Below, one piece after another: positions 7,474-14,796 of a DNA stretch of 22,099 bases. The translations under genes were made by a program, and so were the position numbers. The stretch covers positions 1 through 22,099 of the forward strand of contig DGVL01000033.1 of assembly GCA_002394965.1 (NCBI GenBank), read 5' to 3'. Origin of the DNA: Lachnospira sp. UBA4285 (GTDB taxonomy: Bacteria; Bacillota; Clostridia; Lachnospirales; Lachnospiraceae). Within the stretch, counting starts at the first letter, position 1; each line of letters opens with the position of its first letter. The notes beneath the pieces are model-generated. The model saw only the letters and a program-made list of their open reading frames with translations. It had not been told where the DNA came from and ran no database searches.

Positions 7474-7683
7474 GTATTCGAGAGCTATTCTGCCGGAACA
7501 GTAACAAAGCCTCAGATCAAGTCGGTTCTTCCCTGCACGGAGAGATTGGACTGGGGGCTGGATGATCCGACGGGAGCTGGTGATGAAGCTTTTATTAAGA
7601 CAATTCGGGAAATCCACACGAAAATTGTAGAGCTCTCAAAGCATCTGGCACAAATTTACATACAGAGGTGCATGAAAATATGA
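7474..7683 (+). pseudogene. arsC: Relic of arsenate reductase arsC (thioredoxin-coupled type), internally deleted
   Basis: The translation from 7474 reads VFESYSAGTVTKPQI, which matches the stretch VF(E)xYSAGTxxKPQIN of low-molecular-weight-phosphatase type ArsC just after its catalytic loop. It then jumps directly to VLPCTERLDWGLDDPTG and DEAFIKTIREIHTKIVEL, the C-terminal part of the same family (LPCxxREDWGLDDPTG...). The catalytic N-terminus (CxxxxxR loop) is absent, and so is the middle of about 60 residues with the redox cysteine region. The deletion joint falls near 7521/7522 and keeps the frame. No start codon or RBS of its own is convincing, so I regard it as a non-functional remnant. 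It directly follows the efflux gene, where arsC belongs. Its TGA overlaps the nfo start as ATGA. The family match is from memory of the consensus, not a search. Confidence 0.75.
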
Positions 7684-8534
7684 TACATATCGGCTGCCAT
7701 CTGTCCATCTCGGACGGATACGAGGCGATGGGGCGGGAGTGTCTGGCCATGGGCGGGGACACGTTTGCCTTTTTTACGAGGAATCCGCGCGGCGGGCAGG
7801 TGAAGGAACCGGACCTGTCTGATCTGGCGGCGCTGAACGCTTTTCTGCAGGAGCACGGTTTCGGAAAACTGGTGGCGCACGCGCCCTACACGATGAATCT
7901 GTGCTCGGACAAGGACCGGGCGCGCGAATACGCCGAGGAATGCTTCCGCGAAGATCTGGCGAAGATGGAGCGCCTGCCGGGCAACTTTTTCAACTTTCAT
8001 CCGGGCAATGCGCTGAAGCAGGACCGGGAGGCGTGCATGGATGGCATCGCGCAAGTCATGAACCGCTATATCCGGCCGGATCAGAGCACCGTGGTGCTGC
8101 TGGAGACGATGGCCGGCAAGGGGACGGAGATCGGGAAAACCTTTGCGGAACTGCGCGCCATTATCGACCGGGTTGATCCGGATAAGCGTGACAAGGTCGG
8201 TGTCTGCCTTGACACCTGTCACGTGTGGGATGCCGGGTACGATATCGTGAGCGACCTGGACGGCGTGCTGGCGGAGTTTGACCGTACGGTGGGACTCGCG
8301 AAACTGATGGCGGTGCACCTGAATGATTCCAGGAATGGCTGCGGCTCGCACAAGGACCGGCACGAAAGACTTGGACAGGGATGTATCGGGGAAGCGGCTC
8401 TGCGCCGAATCGTGTGTCACCCGGCGCTTGCCGGGCGGCCGTTTATTCTGGAGACGCCCAATGACCGGGAAGGGTATATCCGGGAGATCGCACAGGTCAA
8501 GACGTGGTGGCTTGAATCACAGCAGACTGCGTGA
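7680..8534 (+). CDS. nfo: Endonuclease IV (AP endonuclease)
   Basis: A 284-residue TIM-barrel enzyme that nicks DNA 5' of abasic sites during base-excision repair. The trinuclear zinc ligands are all recognisable: His67 (AHAPY), His107 (FHPG), Glu142 (LETMAG), Asp178 and His181 (LDTCH), His213 (VHLND), Asp226 and His228 (KDRHE) and Glu258 (LETP). Length is normal. ATG 7680 is preferred over in-frame GTG 7668 since AGAGGTG (7664-7670) is well placed and the product begins MIHIGCHLSI like its relatives. The start overlaps the stop of the arsC relic by four bases, so it was probably joined to the ars operon by the loss of arsC sequence or is read from that promoter; no separate promoter is obvious. 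A PHP-domain gene follows after 120 bases. Confidence 0.95.
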   Translation: MIHIGCHLSISDGYEAMGRECLAMGGDTFAFFTRNPRGGQVKEPDLSDLAALNAFLQEHGFGKLVAHAPYTMNLCSDKDRAREYAEECFREDLAKMERLPGNFFNFHPGNALKQDREACMDGIAQVMNRYIRPDQSTVVLLETMAGKGTEIGKTFAELRAIIDRVDPDKRDKVGVCLDTCHVWDAGYDIVSDLDGVLAEFDRTVGLAKLMAVHLNDSRNGCGSHKDRHERLGQGCIGEAALRRIVCHPALAGRPFILETPNDREGYIREIAQVKTWWLESQQTA

Positions 8535-8606
8535 AGGCGGCCAGGTGCGTTATTTTAGCGAGTATATCTGCGATCTGCATCCGTCAGGTCGGGCCAGGAC
8601 TTTTCC

Positions 8607-8635
8607 TTGCAATCCGGCGGGGATGTTTTTATCAT
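8607..8635 (+). promoter_or_regulatory. Possible promoter of the PHP-domain gene
   Basis: TTGCAA (8607-8612) and TATCAT (8630-8635) with a 17-base spacer. The transcript would begin about 12 bases before ATG 8655, leaving just enough room for the RBS AAGGAGGG (8643-8650). Confidence 0.4.
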
Positions 8636-8654
8636 ATTGGAGAAGGAGGGACAG

Positions 8655-9461
8655 ATGAGGACGTATTCGTTAAAGTGTGACTGTCACACGCACACTCTGT
8701 ACTCCCGCCATGCGTTTTCGACCATAGCGGAGAATGTCCGTGCCGCAAAGGAACAAGGACTGGAGCTTCTGGCATCGACGGATCATTTCAGCGACATGCT
8801 CTTTCCGGACTGGAGAGATCTGCGCAATTATCAGTATTTTTCGGGCTACAGCATGTGGCCGCGCGTCTGGGACGGCGTGAAGCTTCTGCACGGGGCGGAG
8901 GTGGACATCACCGGGCTGAACGGCAGTCTGTTCGGGGAGGACGTTCCACTAACCACTACGACGGTCGGGCAGCCCATGCCAAGAGAATGGAATCTTTTTT
9001 CTCACACGACAAGGTACTGCGACTTTCTGATCGCCAGTGTACACGGCACAACATTTGCCACCGGCTGCACGAAAGAGCAGGTCACGCAGATGTACTGTAA
9101 TGTTCTGATGCGTCCGCGCGTACTCATGATCGGGCATCCGGGGCGCAGCGGGCTTGCATTCGACATTGATGCGGTTGTCAGGTTCGCGGGGGAACACCAC
9201 AGGCTGATCGAGCTCAACGAGCATTCGTCCGACCGCTTCTACGGAGAGGACGGCGTGTGCCGGAAGATCGCTGAGGCGTGCATGCACTACGGGACGCAGG
9301 TCGCCGTGGACACGGACGCGCACATCTGTGCGAAGATCGGAAAGTTCAGCCGGGTGGAGACAATGCTGGGCGAGATCGACTTTCCGGAGGAACTGATCGC
9401 GACCAGGAACCGGGTGGCATTTGAGAAGGCGCTGAAAGACGCACAGCTTTCCGCAGAATGA
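8655..9461 (+). CDS. PHP-domain metal-dependent phosphoesterase
   Basis: A 268-residue stand-alone PHP-domain hydrolase of the YcdX/HisK-like kind. Metal ligands in order: DCHTHT (His11, His13), STDHF (Asp43, His44), HGAEVDI (Glu82), IASVHG (His130), IGHPGR (His161) and DTDAH (Asp221, His223), the full set expected for a trinuclear site. No DNA-polymerase or other domain is attached. ATG 8655 has AAGGAGGG four bases upstream; the longer open frame begins inside the promoter region and is not likely. Substrates of such proteins vary (phosphomonoesters such as histidinol phosphate or nucleotide derivatives), and no his genes are nearby, so I leave the substrate open. It lies between nfo and nagB on the same strand; the link to amino-sugar use is only positional. 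Confidence 0.88.
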   Translation: MRTYSLKCDCHTHTLYSRHAFSTIAENVRAAKEQGLELLASTDHFSDMLFPDWRDLRNYQYFSGYSMWPRVWDGVKLLHGAEVDITGLNGSLFGEDVPLTTTTVGQPMPREWNLFSHTTRYCDFLIASVHGTTFATGCTKEQVTQMYCNVLMRPRVLMIGHPGRSGLAFDIDAVVRFAGEHHRLIELNEHSSDRFYGEDGVCRKIAEACMHYGTQVAVDTDAHICAKIGKFSRVETMLGEIDFPEELIATRNRVAFEKALKDAQLSAE

Positions 9462-9537
9462 CAGGGAATATCACGGATCGGCGGCGTGTGCAGCTGCCGG
9501 CCGGCTGATACATTATTCAAGGAGGACGGTTATCGTC

Positions 9538-10314
9538 ATGAGAATTTACATCGCAAGGGACTACAAGGATCTGAGCCGCAAGGCAGCCAACATCATCTCC
9601 GCACAGGTCATCATGAAGCCGGACTGTGTGCTCGGACTTGCGACGGGCTCTTCGCCGATCGGTGCCTATAAGCAGCTGGTCGAGTGGTATGAGAAGGGAG
9701 ATCTGGACTTCAGCGAGGTCCGCACGGTCAATCTTGATGAGTACAAGGGGCTGACGGGTGACAACAAGGAGAGCTACCGGTATTTCATGAACAGCAACCT
9801 GTTTGATCATGTGAATATCGACAAGGCCAATACCAATGTCCCCAACGGCATGGCGAAGAATACAGACGCCGAGTGCCGCCGCTACAATGAGCTGATCCGG
9901 TCTCTGGGCGGCATCGACCTGCAGCTTCTCGGGATCGGCCGCAACGGCCACATCGGTTTCAACGAGCCGGAGGAGGCATTCGAGAAGGAGACGCATGTGG
10001 TGGCGCTCACACAGAGCACGATCGAGGCAAATTCCAGGCTGTTCGACGATCCGGATGACGTCCCGAGATATGCGCTGACAATGGGCATCAAGTCGATCAT
10101 GCAGGCGCGCCGTGTACTGCTGATCGCAAGCGGCGAGGACAAGGCTGACGCCATTCACAAGTCTTTGTTCGGACCGGTGACGCCGCACGTTCCGGCTTCA
10201 ATTCTGCAGATGCACAACAACCTCACTGTTGTGGCCGACAAGGCGGCGCTTTCCGCCTGCGGAAAAGAGCTGGAAGACGCAGTGAACAAGGAAGGTTTCT
10301 ATGTTGATCTCTGA
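9538..10314 (+). CDS. nagB: Glucosamine-6-phosphate deaminase
   Basis: A 258-residue cytoplasmic enzyme that turns glucosamine-6-phosphate into fructose-6-phosphate and ammonia, feeding amino sugars into glycolysis. Family motifs: GLATGSSPIGAY (33-44, phosphate loop), VNLDEYKGL (Asp67 and Glu68), and GIGRNGHIGFNEP (132-144) with the catalytic His138 and Glu143. The residue before GH is Asn, not the Asp of E. coli; this is common in Firmicute NagB. RBS GGAGG lies at 9521-9525. It overlaps nagA by 14 bases, so the two are cotranscribed and probably translationally coupled. No nearby GntR-type regulator or PTS gene is present in the window. Confidence 0.96.
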   Translation: MRIYIARDYKDLSRKAANIISAQVIMKPDCVLGLATGSSPIGAYKQLVEWYEKGDLDFSEVRTVNLDEYKGLTGDNKESYRYFMNSNLFDHVNIDKANTNVPNGMAKNTDAECRRYNELIRSLGGIDLQLLGIGRNGHIGFNEPEEAFEKETHVVALTQSTIEANSRLFDDPDDVPRYALTMGIKSIMQARRVLLIASGEDKADAIHKSLFGPVTPHVPASILQMHNNLTVVADKAALSACGKELEDAVNKEGFYVDL

Positions 10315-11455
10315 TGCCCGTGTATACGGACCTGATTTTGCGTTTCACAAATCGGATGTGCGCGTGCGTGGGACAAGGATCGCCGAGATGGCAGACCATC
10401 TGTCTGCTGCTCCCGGCGAGAAGCAGATCGATGCGCACGGCCTCACGCTGATTCCGGGCCTTACGGATATCCATTTTCACGGCTGTGTGGGCGTTGACAC
10501 CAATGATGCGACAGAAGAGACATACCGGAAGATGTGCTCGTATGAGCGAAGCGAGGGGGTTACGCAGATCTGTCCCGCGACGATGACACTTCCGGAGGAA
10601 AGGCTGGAGCACATCGTGACGGCGGCCGCTTCCTACCGGAAGAAACAGATGGCGTCCGGCGCGGACTGGCAGGCGGAGGCGGCCCTTGTGGGTGTGAACC
10701 TGGAGGGACCGTTCATCAGCCCGGATAAAGTTGGCGCCCAGAACCCGGAATATGTCCACCGTCCGGACGCGGCGTGGCTTGTGCAGCTTCTTGAGGAGAG
10801 CGGACAGTTTCCGAAACTGATCACGGTCGCCCCGGAAGTGCCCGGTGCGCTCGATTTTATCCGGCAGGTGTCGGACAGGATCCGGGTATCGGTCGGGCAC
10901 ACCTCGGCGGATTACACGTCGGCAGCGGCCGGATTTGCAGCTGGTGCGAAGCACCTGACGCATCTGTACAACGCGATGAATGGGATCCATCACCGGAAGC
11001 CGGGTCCGATTCTGGCGGCTTTTGACGCAGGGGACGTCACGCCGGAGCTCATCTGCGACGGCATCCATGTCCATCCGGCGGCGGTGCGCGCTGCGTTCCG
11101 GCTGTTCGGAGCGGAGCGCATGATCCTGATTTCCGACAGCACCCGCGCCGTCGGCATGCCGGACGGCTGCTACGAGATGGGCGGTCAGAACATCTACAAG
11201 CATGATCATGCCGCGTACTTGCAGGATGGGACGCTCGCCGGCAGCGCGACGAATGTCTACGGCTGCATGGCGAACGCCATCCGCTTCGGCATCCCAGAAG
11301 AGGCGGCTGTCCGCGCCGCAGCTTTCAACCCGGCAGCCGCGATCGGAATCGCGGCAGAATACGGTTCCATTGAGCCCGGCAAGATGGCCCGGATGCTTCT
11401 TGTGGATCCGGCGTCAGATTACCGTCTTGTAAAGGTGATCACAGGGGAAGAATAA
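10301..11455 (+). CDS. nagA: N-acetylglucosamine-6-phosphate deacetylase
   Basis: A 384-residue amidohydrolase that removes the acetyl group of GlcNAc-6-phosphate, giving the substrate for NagB. Metal and catalytic residues are in place: DIHFHG (His58, His60), NLEGPFISP (Glu135), VGHTSA (His200), THLYNAM (His221), DGIHVHP (His257) and LISDSTRA (catalytic Asp279). The start ATG lies inside the end of nagB and uses an RBS, AAGGAAGG, in the nagB coding sequence. Length and ends match the family. After the stop at 11455 there is no ordinary terminator; the 22-bp and 63-bp repeat arrays begin about 20 bases later and may serve as the transcript end. Confidence 0.96.
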   Translation: MLISDARVYGPDFAFHKSDVRVRGTRIAEMADHLSAAPGEKQIDAHGLTLIPGLTDIHFHGCVGVDTNDATEETYRKMCSYERSEGVTQICPATMTLPEERLEHIVTAAASYRKKQMASGADWQAEAALVGVNLEGPFISPDKVGAQNPEYVHRPDAAWLVQLLEESGQFPKLITVAPEVPGALDFIRQVSDRIRVSVGHTSADYTSAAAGFAAGAKHLTHLYNAMNGIHHRKPGPILAAFDAGDVTPELICDGIHVHPAAVRAAFRLFGAERMILISDSTRAVGMPDGCYEMGGQNIYKHDHAAYLQDGTLAGSATNVYGCMANAIRFGIPEEAAVRAAAFNPAAAIGIAAEYGSIEPGKMARMLLVDPASDYRLVKVITGEE

Positions 11456-11474
11456 GAAAACCAGGATGGCTTGA

Positions 11475-11562
11475 CTTGGCTAATGAGCTGGTTCGGCATG
11501 GCTGATAAGTTGGTTTGACATGGATGACAAGCGGGTCTGCCATGGCCAACAAGCTGGTTCGA
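11475..11562. repeat. Four tandem 22-bp repeats
   Basis: Units at 11475-11496, 11497-11518, 11519-11540 and 11541-11562 begin CATGGC (first unit CTTGGC) and end near GGTTCGA, with variable bases between. A fifth, broken unit begins CATGACTAA at 11563 and runs straight into the first arm of the 63-bp array. The period is exact, while the sequence has drifted. Confidence 0.8.
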
Positions 11563-11570
11563 CATGACTA

Positions 11571-11885
11571 ATTCAGCTATTTTCTTGTTATTGGGCTGGC
11601 GAGCTGAATATTTTTGGCGGTTAGCTGCGCCTGATTCAGCAATTTACTCGATTTGAAGGTGGATAGCTGAATAAAAAGCGCGGTTAGAAGCAGGTAATTC
11701 AGCTAATTGCTTGTTTGAGAAAAAAATAGCTGAATATAAAACCCAAAAACGGCTTGAAAATTCAGCTAAGAACCGGTTGGAAAGATTCTTAGCTGAATGG
11801 CAGTTCGCAAAGAGGCTCGAAAATTCAGCGGATAGCTCTTGTACGGGCTGCTCCGCTGAATTCCGGGCCTTTATTTTTGCATCAG
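11571..11885. repeat. Array of five inverted-repeat (hairpin) units with exact 63-bp period
   Basis: Left arms ATTCAGC start at 11571, 11634, 11697, 11760 and 11823; right arms GCTGAAT end at 11609, 11672, 11735, 11798 and 11861. All steps are exactly 63 bases, so every unit is a 39-base inverted repeat plus a 24-base spacer. The stems differ in length: 8 bp (unit 1), 7 bp (unit 2), 9 bp (unit 3), 13 bp (unit 4, extended by TAAGAA/TTCTTA) and 11 bp counting an A/T just outside the arms (unit 5, extended by GGA/TCC). The inner bases of the two arms change together while loops and spacers vary, which points to selection on pairing or symmetry. A degenerate sixth left arm (11932) and a partial right arm (11971, AGCTGA) reach the end of the minus-strand nuclease-like gene. 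The region is AT-rich compared with its neighbours. Short open frames inside it are by-products of a period divisible by three. Confidence 0.85.
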
Positions 11886-11968
11886 CAAATGAATAGATCC
11901 AGCAAATGGCTTGATTCTGCAACTGCCATGAATTCAGCAAGTACCTGCCTCAAGTCTTCAATCATACT

Positions 11969-12772
11969 TTAGCTGAGCAGATAGTGCCGGATAACATACT
12001 TGATTTCTTCTGTACCGAGCGGATGCCGCAGGGTTTCTTCGGTGATGATCAGGTTGTCGCCGGGGAAGATCCCGTTTTTTTCATATTCTCTTATTCGTTC
12101 GACGGCCTGTGTGGCGTAATCTCTGTCATCCATCATGCCCCGGTGCTCCCAGTACAGGACTTTCCGAAGCTTCCCGTTCAGGATCGTGAAATCCGGATAG
12201 ATTGTGATTCCGCCGGAAAGTGTCAGGGGGCATTCGTACTTATAAGGAATTTTAAAACGAAACAGGGTGTTCGCAATATTCAGCTCCGATTTCGAGCGCA
12301 CACGATTCCCATTCAGAGAAATGAAAGAAGACGAAGTGGCCGGAATCTCTTTTGCCTGATAGGGCTTAGCAAGCCAGAGACGGACATAAGTATCGTCCGG
12401 GATGTCTGCCGGTTTTAAAAACTTTCTCGCCTTTTCCGGAAAGCTGCTGTACAGATCCTGAATCTGTGCCCGGCCGTCCTTTTCTTCGGATAAAAGCGGA
12501 TCAAGGCGGGAAAGTTCCCTCTGTACCAGCTTCAGAAGCTTTTCATCATATGATTTCTGCAGATATGTCCGGATCTTCGGCTCATCACGCACGGAGATGT
12601 ACGTTCCGGTGCGCTCGGAAGAAGAATTCCGCAGATAATACATCACGTACTTTCCGTTCATGAAAACGTGAATCTTGCCCGGCGGGGCTTTTGCCAGGCG
12701 GGCTTGCAGCGCGCACTCAAGCTTCTGAAGTTCTTTCTGCCTTTTTCGTGCCTCCTGGAATAAATTCGCCAT
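11969..12772 (-). CDS. PD-(D/E)XK nuclease-like protein of unknown role
   Basis: A 267-residue protein with no named family that I can give with certainty. The N-terminal 5-26 region is charged and helical; residues 30-75 contain GKIHVFMNGKYVMYYLR. The C-terminal half looks like a PD-(D/E)XK nuclease core: SKSELNIANTL (Glu163), then PYKYECPLTL, YPDFTIL (Asp194), and LYWEHRGMMDD with Glu209-x spacing and His210 where Lys is usual, followed by a helical YEKNGIFPGDNLIITEE segment. The E...PDF...WEH pattern is what I would expect of a small restriction-like or repair-like endonuclease; catalysis is not proven. The start ATG has a strong GGAGGA RBS. It faces nagA, and its 3' end touches the 63-bp hairpin array, whose last half-site overlaps its final codons. 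No methylase or other partner gene is nearby. Confidence 0.8.
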   Translation of the reverse strand: MANLFQEARKRQKELQKLECALQARLAKAPPGKIHVFMNGKYVMYYLRNSSSERTGTYISVRDEPKIRTYLQKSYDEKLLKLVQRELSRLDPLLSEEKDGRAQIQDLYSSFPEKARKFLKPADIPDDTYVRLWLAKPYQAKEIPATSSSFISLNGNRVRSKSELNIANTLFRFKIPYKYECPLTLSGGITIYPDFTILNGKLRKVLYWEHRGMMDDRDYATQAVERIREYEKNGIFPGDNLIITEETLRHPLGTEEIKYVIRHYLLS

Positions 12773-12910
12773 AGGAGTCCTCCTTCATGAAAAATGTGCG
12801 CAGCCCCGCAGAAAATATGGAAATTGCGTGGCGAAGATCTGCGGGAAAAACGCTATACTGTGAGATATGGGAAGAGTAAAAAGAAAAATACAGGCGATGA
12901 AAAAGTGTGT

Positions 12911-12970
12911 CCGCCTGTCAGAAACAGAATAACATATTCTGTGCAGGCGGGAATACAGAAATTCCCCGCC
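12911..12970 (+). promoter_or_regulatory. Leader with two competing hairpins before the amidohydrolase gene
   Basis: Hairpin A pairs CCGCCTG (12911-12917) with CAGGCGG (12944-12950), with an inner stem ACAGAAT/ATTCTGT (12924-12930, 12936-12942). Hairpin B pairs GGCGGGAAT (12946-12954) with ATTCCCCGCC (12961-12970, one bulged C). The two share GGCGG (12946-12950) and cannot form together. B ends eight bases before the RBS. A switch is inferred; neither hairpin has a U-tract. Confidence 0.4.
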
Positions 12971-12992
12971 GGAAGAGAAAGGAAACAGGATC

Positions 12993-13790
12993 ATGAAACT
13001 GGCATTGTCGCAGATGAGCATGCAGGAAGACACCGGCGCGAATCTGCAGAGAAGTCTTGCGGGTATTCGGGAGGCGGCGGAGGCAGGCGCGGATCTCATT
13101 CTGTTTCCGGAAGTGCAGCTGAGCCGCTTTTTCGCACAGTACCCGGGCCGGGACGCAAGCCGGATCGCCGTGACAGCTGACGGGCCGCAGGTAAGAGCGC
13201 TCCGGGAAGCCTGCCGCGAGAGCCGAATCTGGGCGGCACCCAATGTCTATCTCGCGGAGGACGGAAAGTATTACGATGCCACGCTCCTCATTGACCGCGA
13301 AGGCAGAATCGCCGGCGTTCAGAAGATGGTCCACATCGCACAGGCAGAGCAGTTCTACGAGCAGGACTACTACAGTCCGTCTGACACCGGTTTTCAGGTC
13401 TTTGAAACCGAATTCGGGCGGATTGGCATCGTCATCTGCTTTGACCGCCATTATCCCGAGAGCGTGCGCACCGAGGCGCTGATGGGGGCGGATCTGATTC
13501 TGATTCCGACGGCCAATGTAAAAAGCGAGCCCTCGGAGATCTTCGAGTGGGAAATTCGCATTCAGGCGTTTCAGAATTCCGTCGCGATTGCTATGTGCAA
13601 CCGCACCGGAAGAGAGGACGCCATGGACTTTTCGGGTGAATCGCTTGTCGCGGGCCCTGACGGACAACTGCTCCTCAGAGCAGCGGATGCGGAAGAAATT
13701 CTGTACTGCAGTCTTGACCCGAGAGCTTCCCGTGCCGTGCGTGCCTCCAGACCCTATACGCAGCTCAGGCGCAAAGAACTGTATCGGTGA
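12993..13790 (+). CDS. Carbon-nitrogen hydrolase (nitrilase superfamily)
   Basis: A 265-residue amidohydrolase with the Glu-Lys-Cys triad: Glu40 in LILFPEVQ, Lys111 in VQKMVHI and Cys149 in VICFDRHYPES. GADLILIPTAN and FQNSVAIAMCNRTG are typical of the aliphatic-amidase/N-carbamoylputrescine-amidase branch. It should release ammonia from a small amide or carbamoyl compound in the cytoplasm; the substrate cannot be told from sequence, and no polyamine genes are nearby. The start ATG has AAAGGA at 12978-12983. It is transcribed away from the nuclease-like gene, and the space between holds the two competing hairpins. A TATACT (12854-12859) could be its -10, but no matching -35 is visible. Its stop is 52 bases from the convergent AlkD-like gene. 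Confidence 0.9.
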   Translation: MKLALSQMSMQEDTGANLQRSLAGIREAAEAGADLILFPEVQLSRFFAQYPGRDASRIAVTADGPQVRALREACRESRIWAAPNVYLAEDGKYYDATLLIDREGRIAGVQKMVHIAQAEQFYEQDYYSPSDTGFQVFETEFGRIGIVICFDRHYPESVRTEALMGADLILIPTANVKSEPSEIFEWEIRIQAFQNSVAIAMCNRTGREDAMDFSGESLVAGPDGQLLLRAADAEEILYCSLDPRASRAVRASRPYTQLRRKELYR

Positions 13791-13842
13791 GAGAACAGAG
13801 AGAGTACGGCGGCCTTTTTACCGGCCGGATCTGCGCCGTGGT

Positions 13843-14541
13843 TCAGACATTTCGAGCTTTTCTCATCTCCCGGATGATCTGTTTCGTGTCCGGACTGACT
13901 TTGCGCGACTCGGTGATTTTGCGCAGGGCTTTCCGGTACGTGTCGTCATCCAGATGATTGTTTTGCAGGAAGGGAAACGTCTCGTCCGGATAGTGCGCAA
14001 AACACTCGGCCACGGTCCACGCCGCGGCCATTTTTGCGTAGTACCCGGTCAGACTCACGGTGTCAAGCGTCTGCAGCACGGCTTGCAGCCAGTCTTCGCG
14101 GATAAAATAGTCCAGCAGTACGACGATGGCGAAGCGCTGCTCGAATTCCTTCCCTGAATTCAGGTACGGCTGCAGGAACTCCCATACCCGCGACAGATCC
14201 CCGGCAGATACCTTGAGCCTTGCCACAAAGCTGTCACACACAGACCAGTTGCGGATCTTCGGCACAAATGCGGCTGTGAGGGACAGCCGCTCTTCAAGCG
14301 TACAGCCTGCACAGCCGATCACAAGTCCCTGCAGCATGATTTCCTCAAAAGACGCGTCGGAAGCAGAGGCCAGATATGCCCGCCAGTCCTGTCTGGCGAT
14401 GGATTTCGCCATCTTCCGGAGGTACGGGAGCCGCACGCCCAGCATGGACTGCTCACCCGGCAGGAGAGAAGACGCAAACCTGCGGTATGATTCCTCTGCG
14501 TGCGCTTCAAGATCGGCACGGATTTCTTCATTCAAATTCAT
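13843..14541 (-). CDS. AlkD-like DNA alkylation repair protein
   Basis: A 232-residue all-helical (HEAT-like) protein of the DNA_alkylation_repair family, whose characterised member AlkD removes N3- and N7-alkylated purines. Features are LLPGEQSMLGVRLPYLRKMAK (27-46), where family members keep the G-VR-P-LR pattern, the helix pair around residues 65-95, NWSVCDSF (98-105), a strong family signature, and KEFEQRFAIVVLLDYF in the middle. The C-terminus ends with SPDTKQIIREMRKA. The length is normal. An AGGAG sits about 12 bases before ATG 14541. It is convergent with the amidohydrolase. Some family members in Firmicutes lack measured glycosylase activity, so the repair role is family knowledge, not shown here. 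Confidence 0.88.
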   Translation of the reverse strand: MNLNEEIRADLEAHAEESYRRFASSLLPGEQSMLGVRLPYLRKMAKSIARQDWRAYLASASDASFEEIMLQGLVIGCAGCTLEERLSLTAAFVPKIRNWSVCDSFVARLKVSAGDLSRVWEFLQPYLNSGKEFEQRFAIVVLLDYFIREDWLQAVLQTLDTVSLTGYYAKMAAAWTVAECFAHYPDETFPFLQNNHLDDDTYRKALRKITESRKVSPDTKQIIREMRKARNV

Positions 14542-14796
14542 CGGAAAATTGTGCTCCTATTCTCAGATCCATCCAATGTGTGTGTTCTTACCGGGATAAT
14601 CTGATAACTGTTTTACTGTAGCATAGAAAAGGAATGCGTGCCTGATTATAATGGACCGGAATGCAGGAAGATCTTATCAGTGGATTTGATATGCAGCGGG
14701 AAAAGGAGATTTCCTGATTCCCGTTGCCACGCCATCGCTTGTTCTGCGGCCGTTCGGAGCATTCCTGCACTGACAGCAATGGCAGCACGCATTCAT

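Noticed and set aside
11571..11885. CRISPR array
   Set aside because: The conserved pieces are 7-9 bases and occur as an inverted pair in every unit; there is no 24-37 base repeat with unique spacers and no cas gene nearby.
11644..11940. Open frames in the hairpin array (98 codons on minus, 61 codons on plus) with 21-residue repeats
   Set aside because: A 63-bp period keeps any open frame open, so the protein repeats follow from the DNA repeats. No RBS supports either frame.
13806..13839. Terminator between the amidohydrolase and AlkD-like genes
   Set aside because: ACGGCG pairs with CGCCGT around a GGCC pair, but the T-run lies inside the loop and there is none after the stem.
14640..14655. 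TATAAT promoter box upstream of the AlkD-like gene
   Set aside because: ATTATAAT is a palindrome and reads on both strands, but no -35 at a proper distance is present on either.
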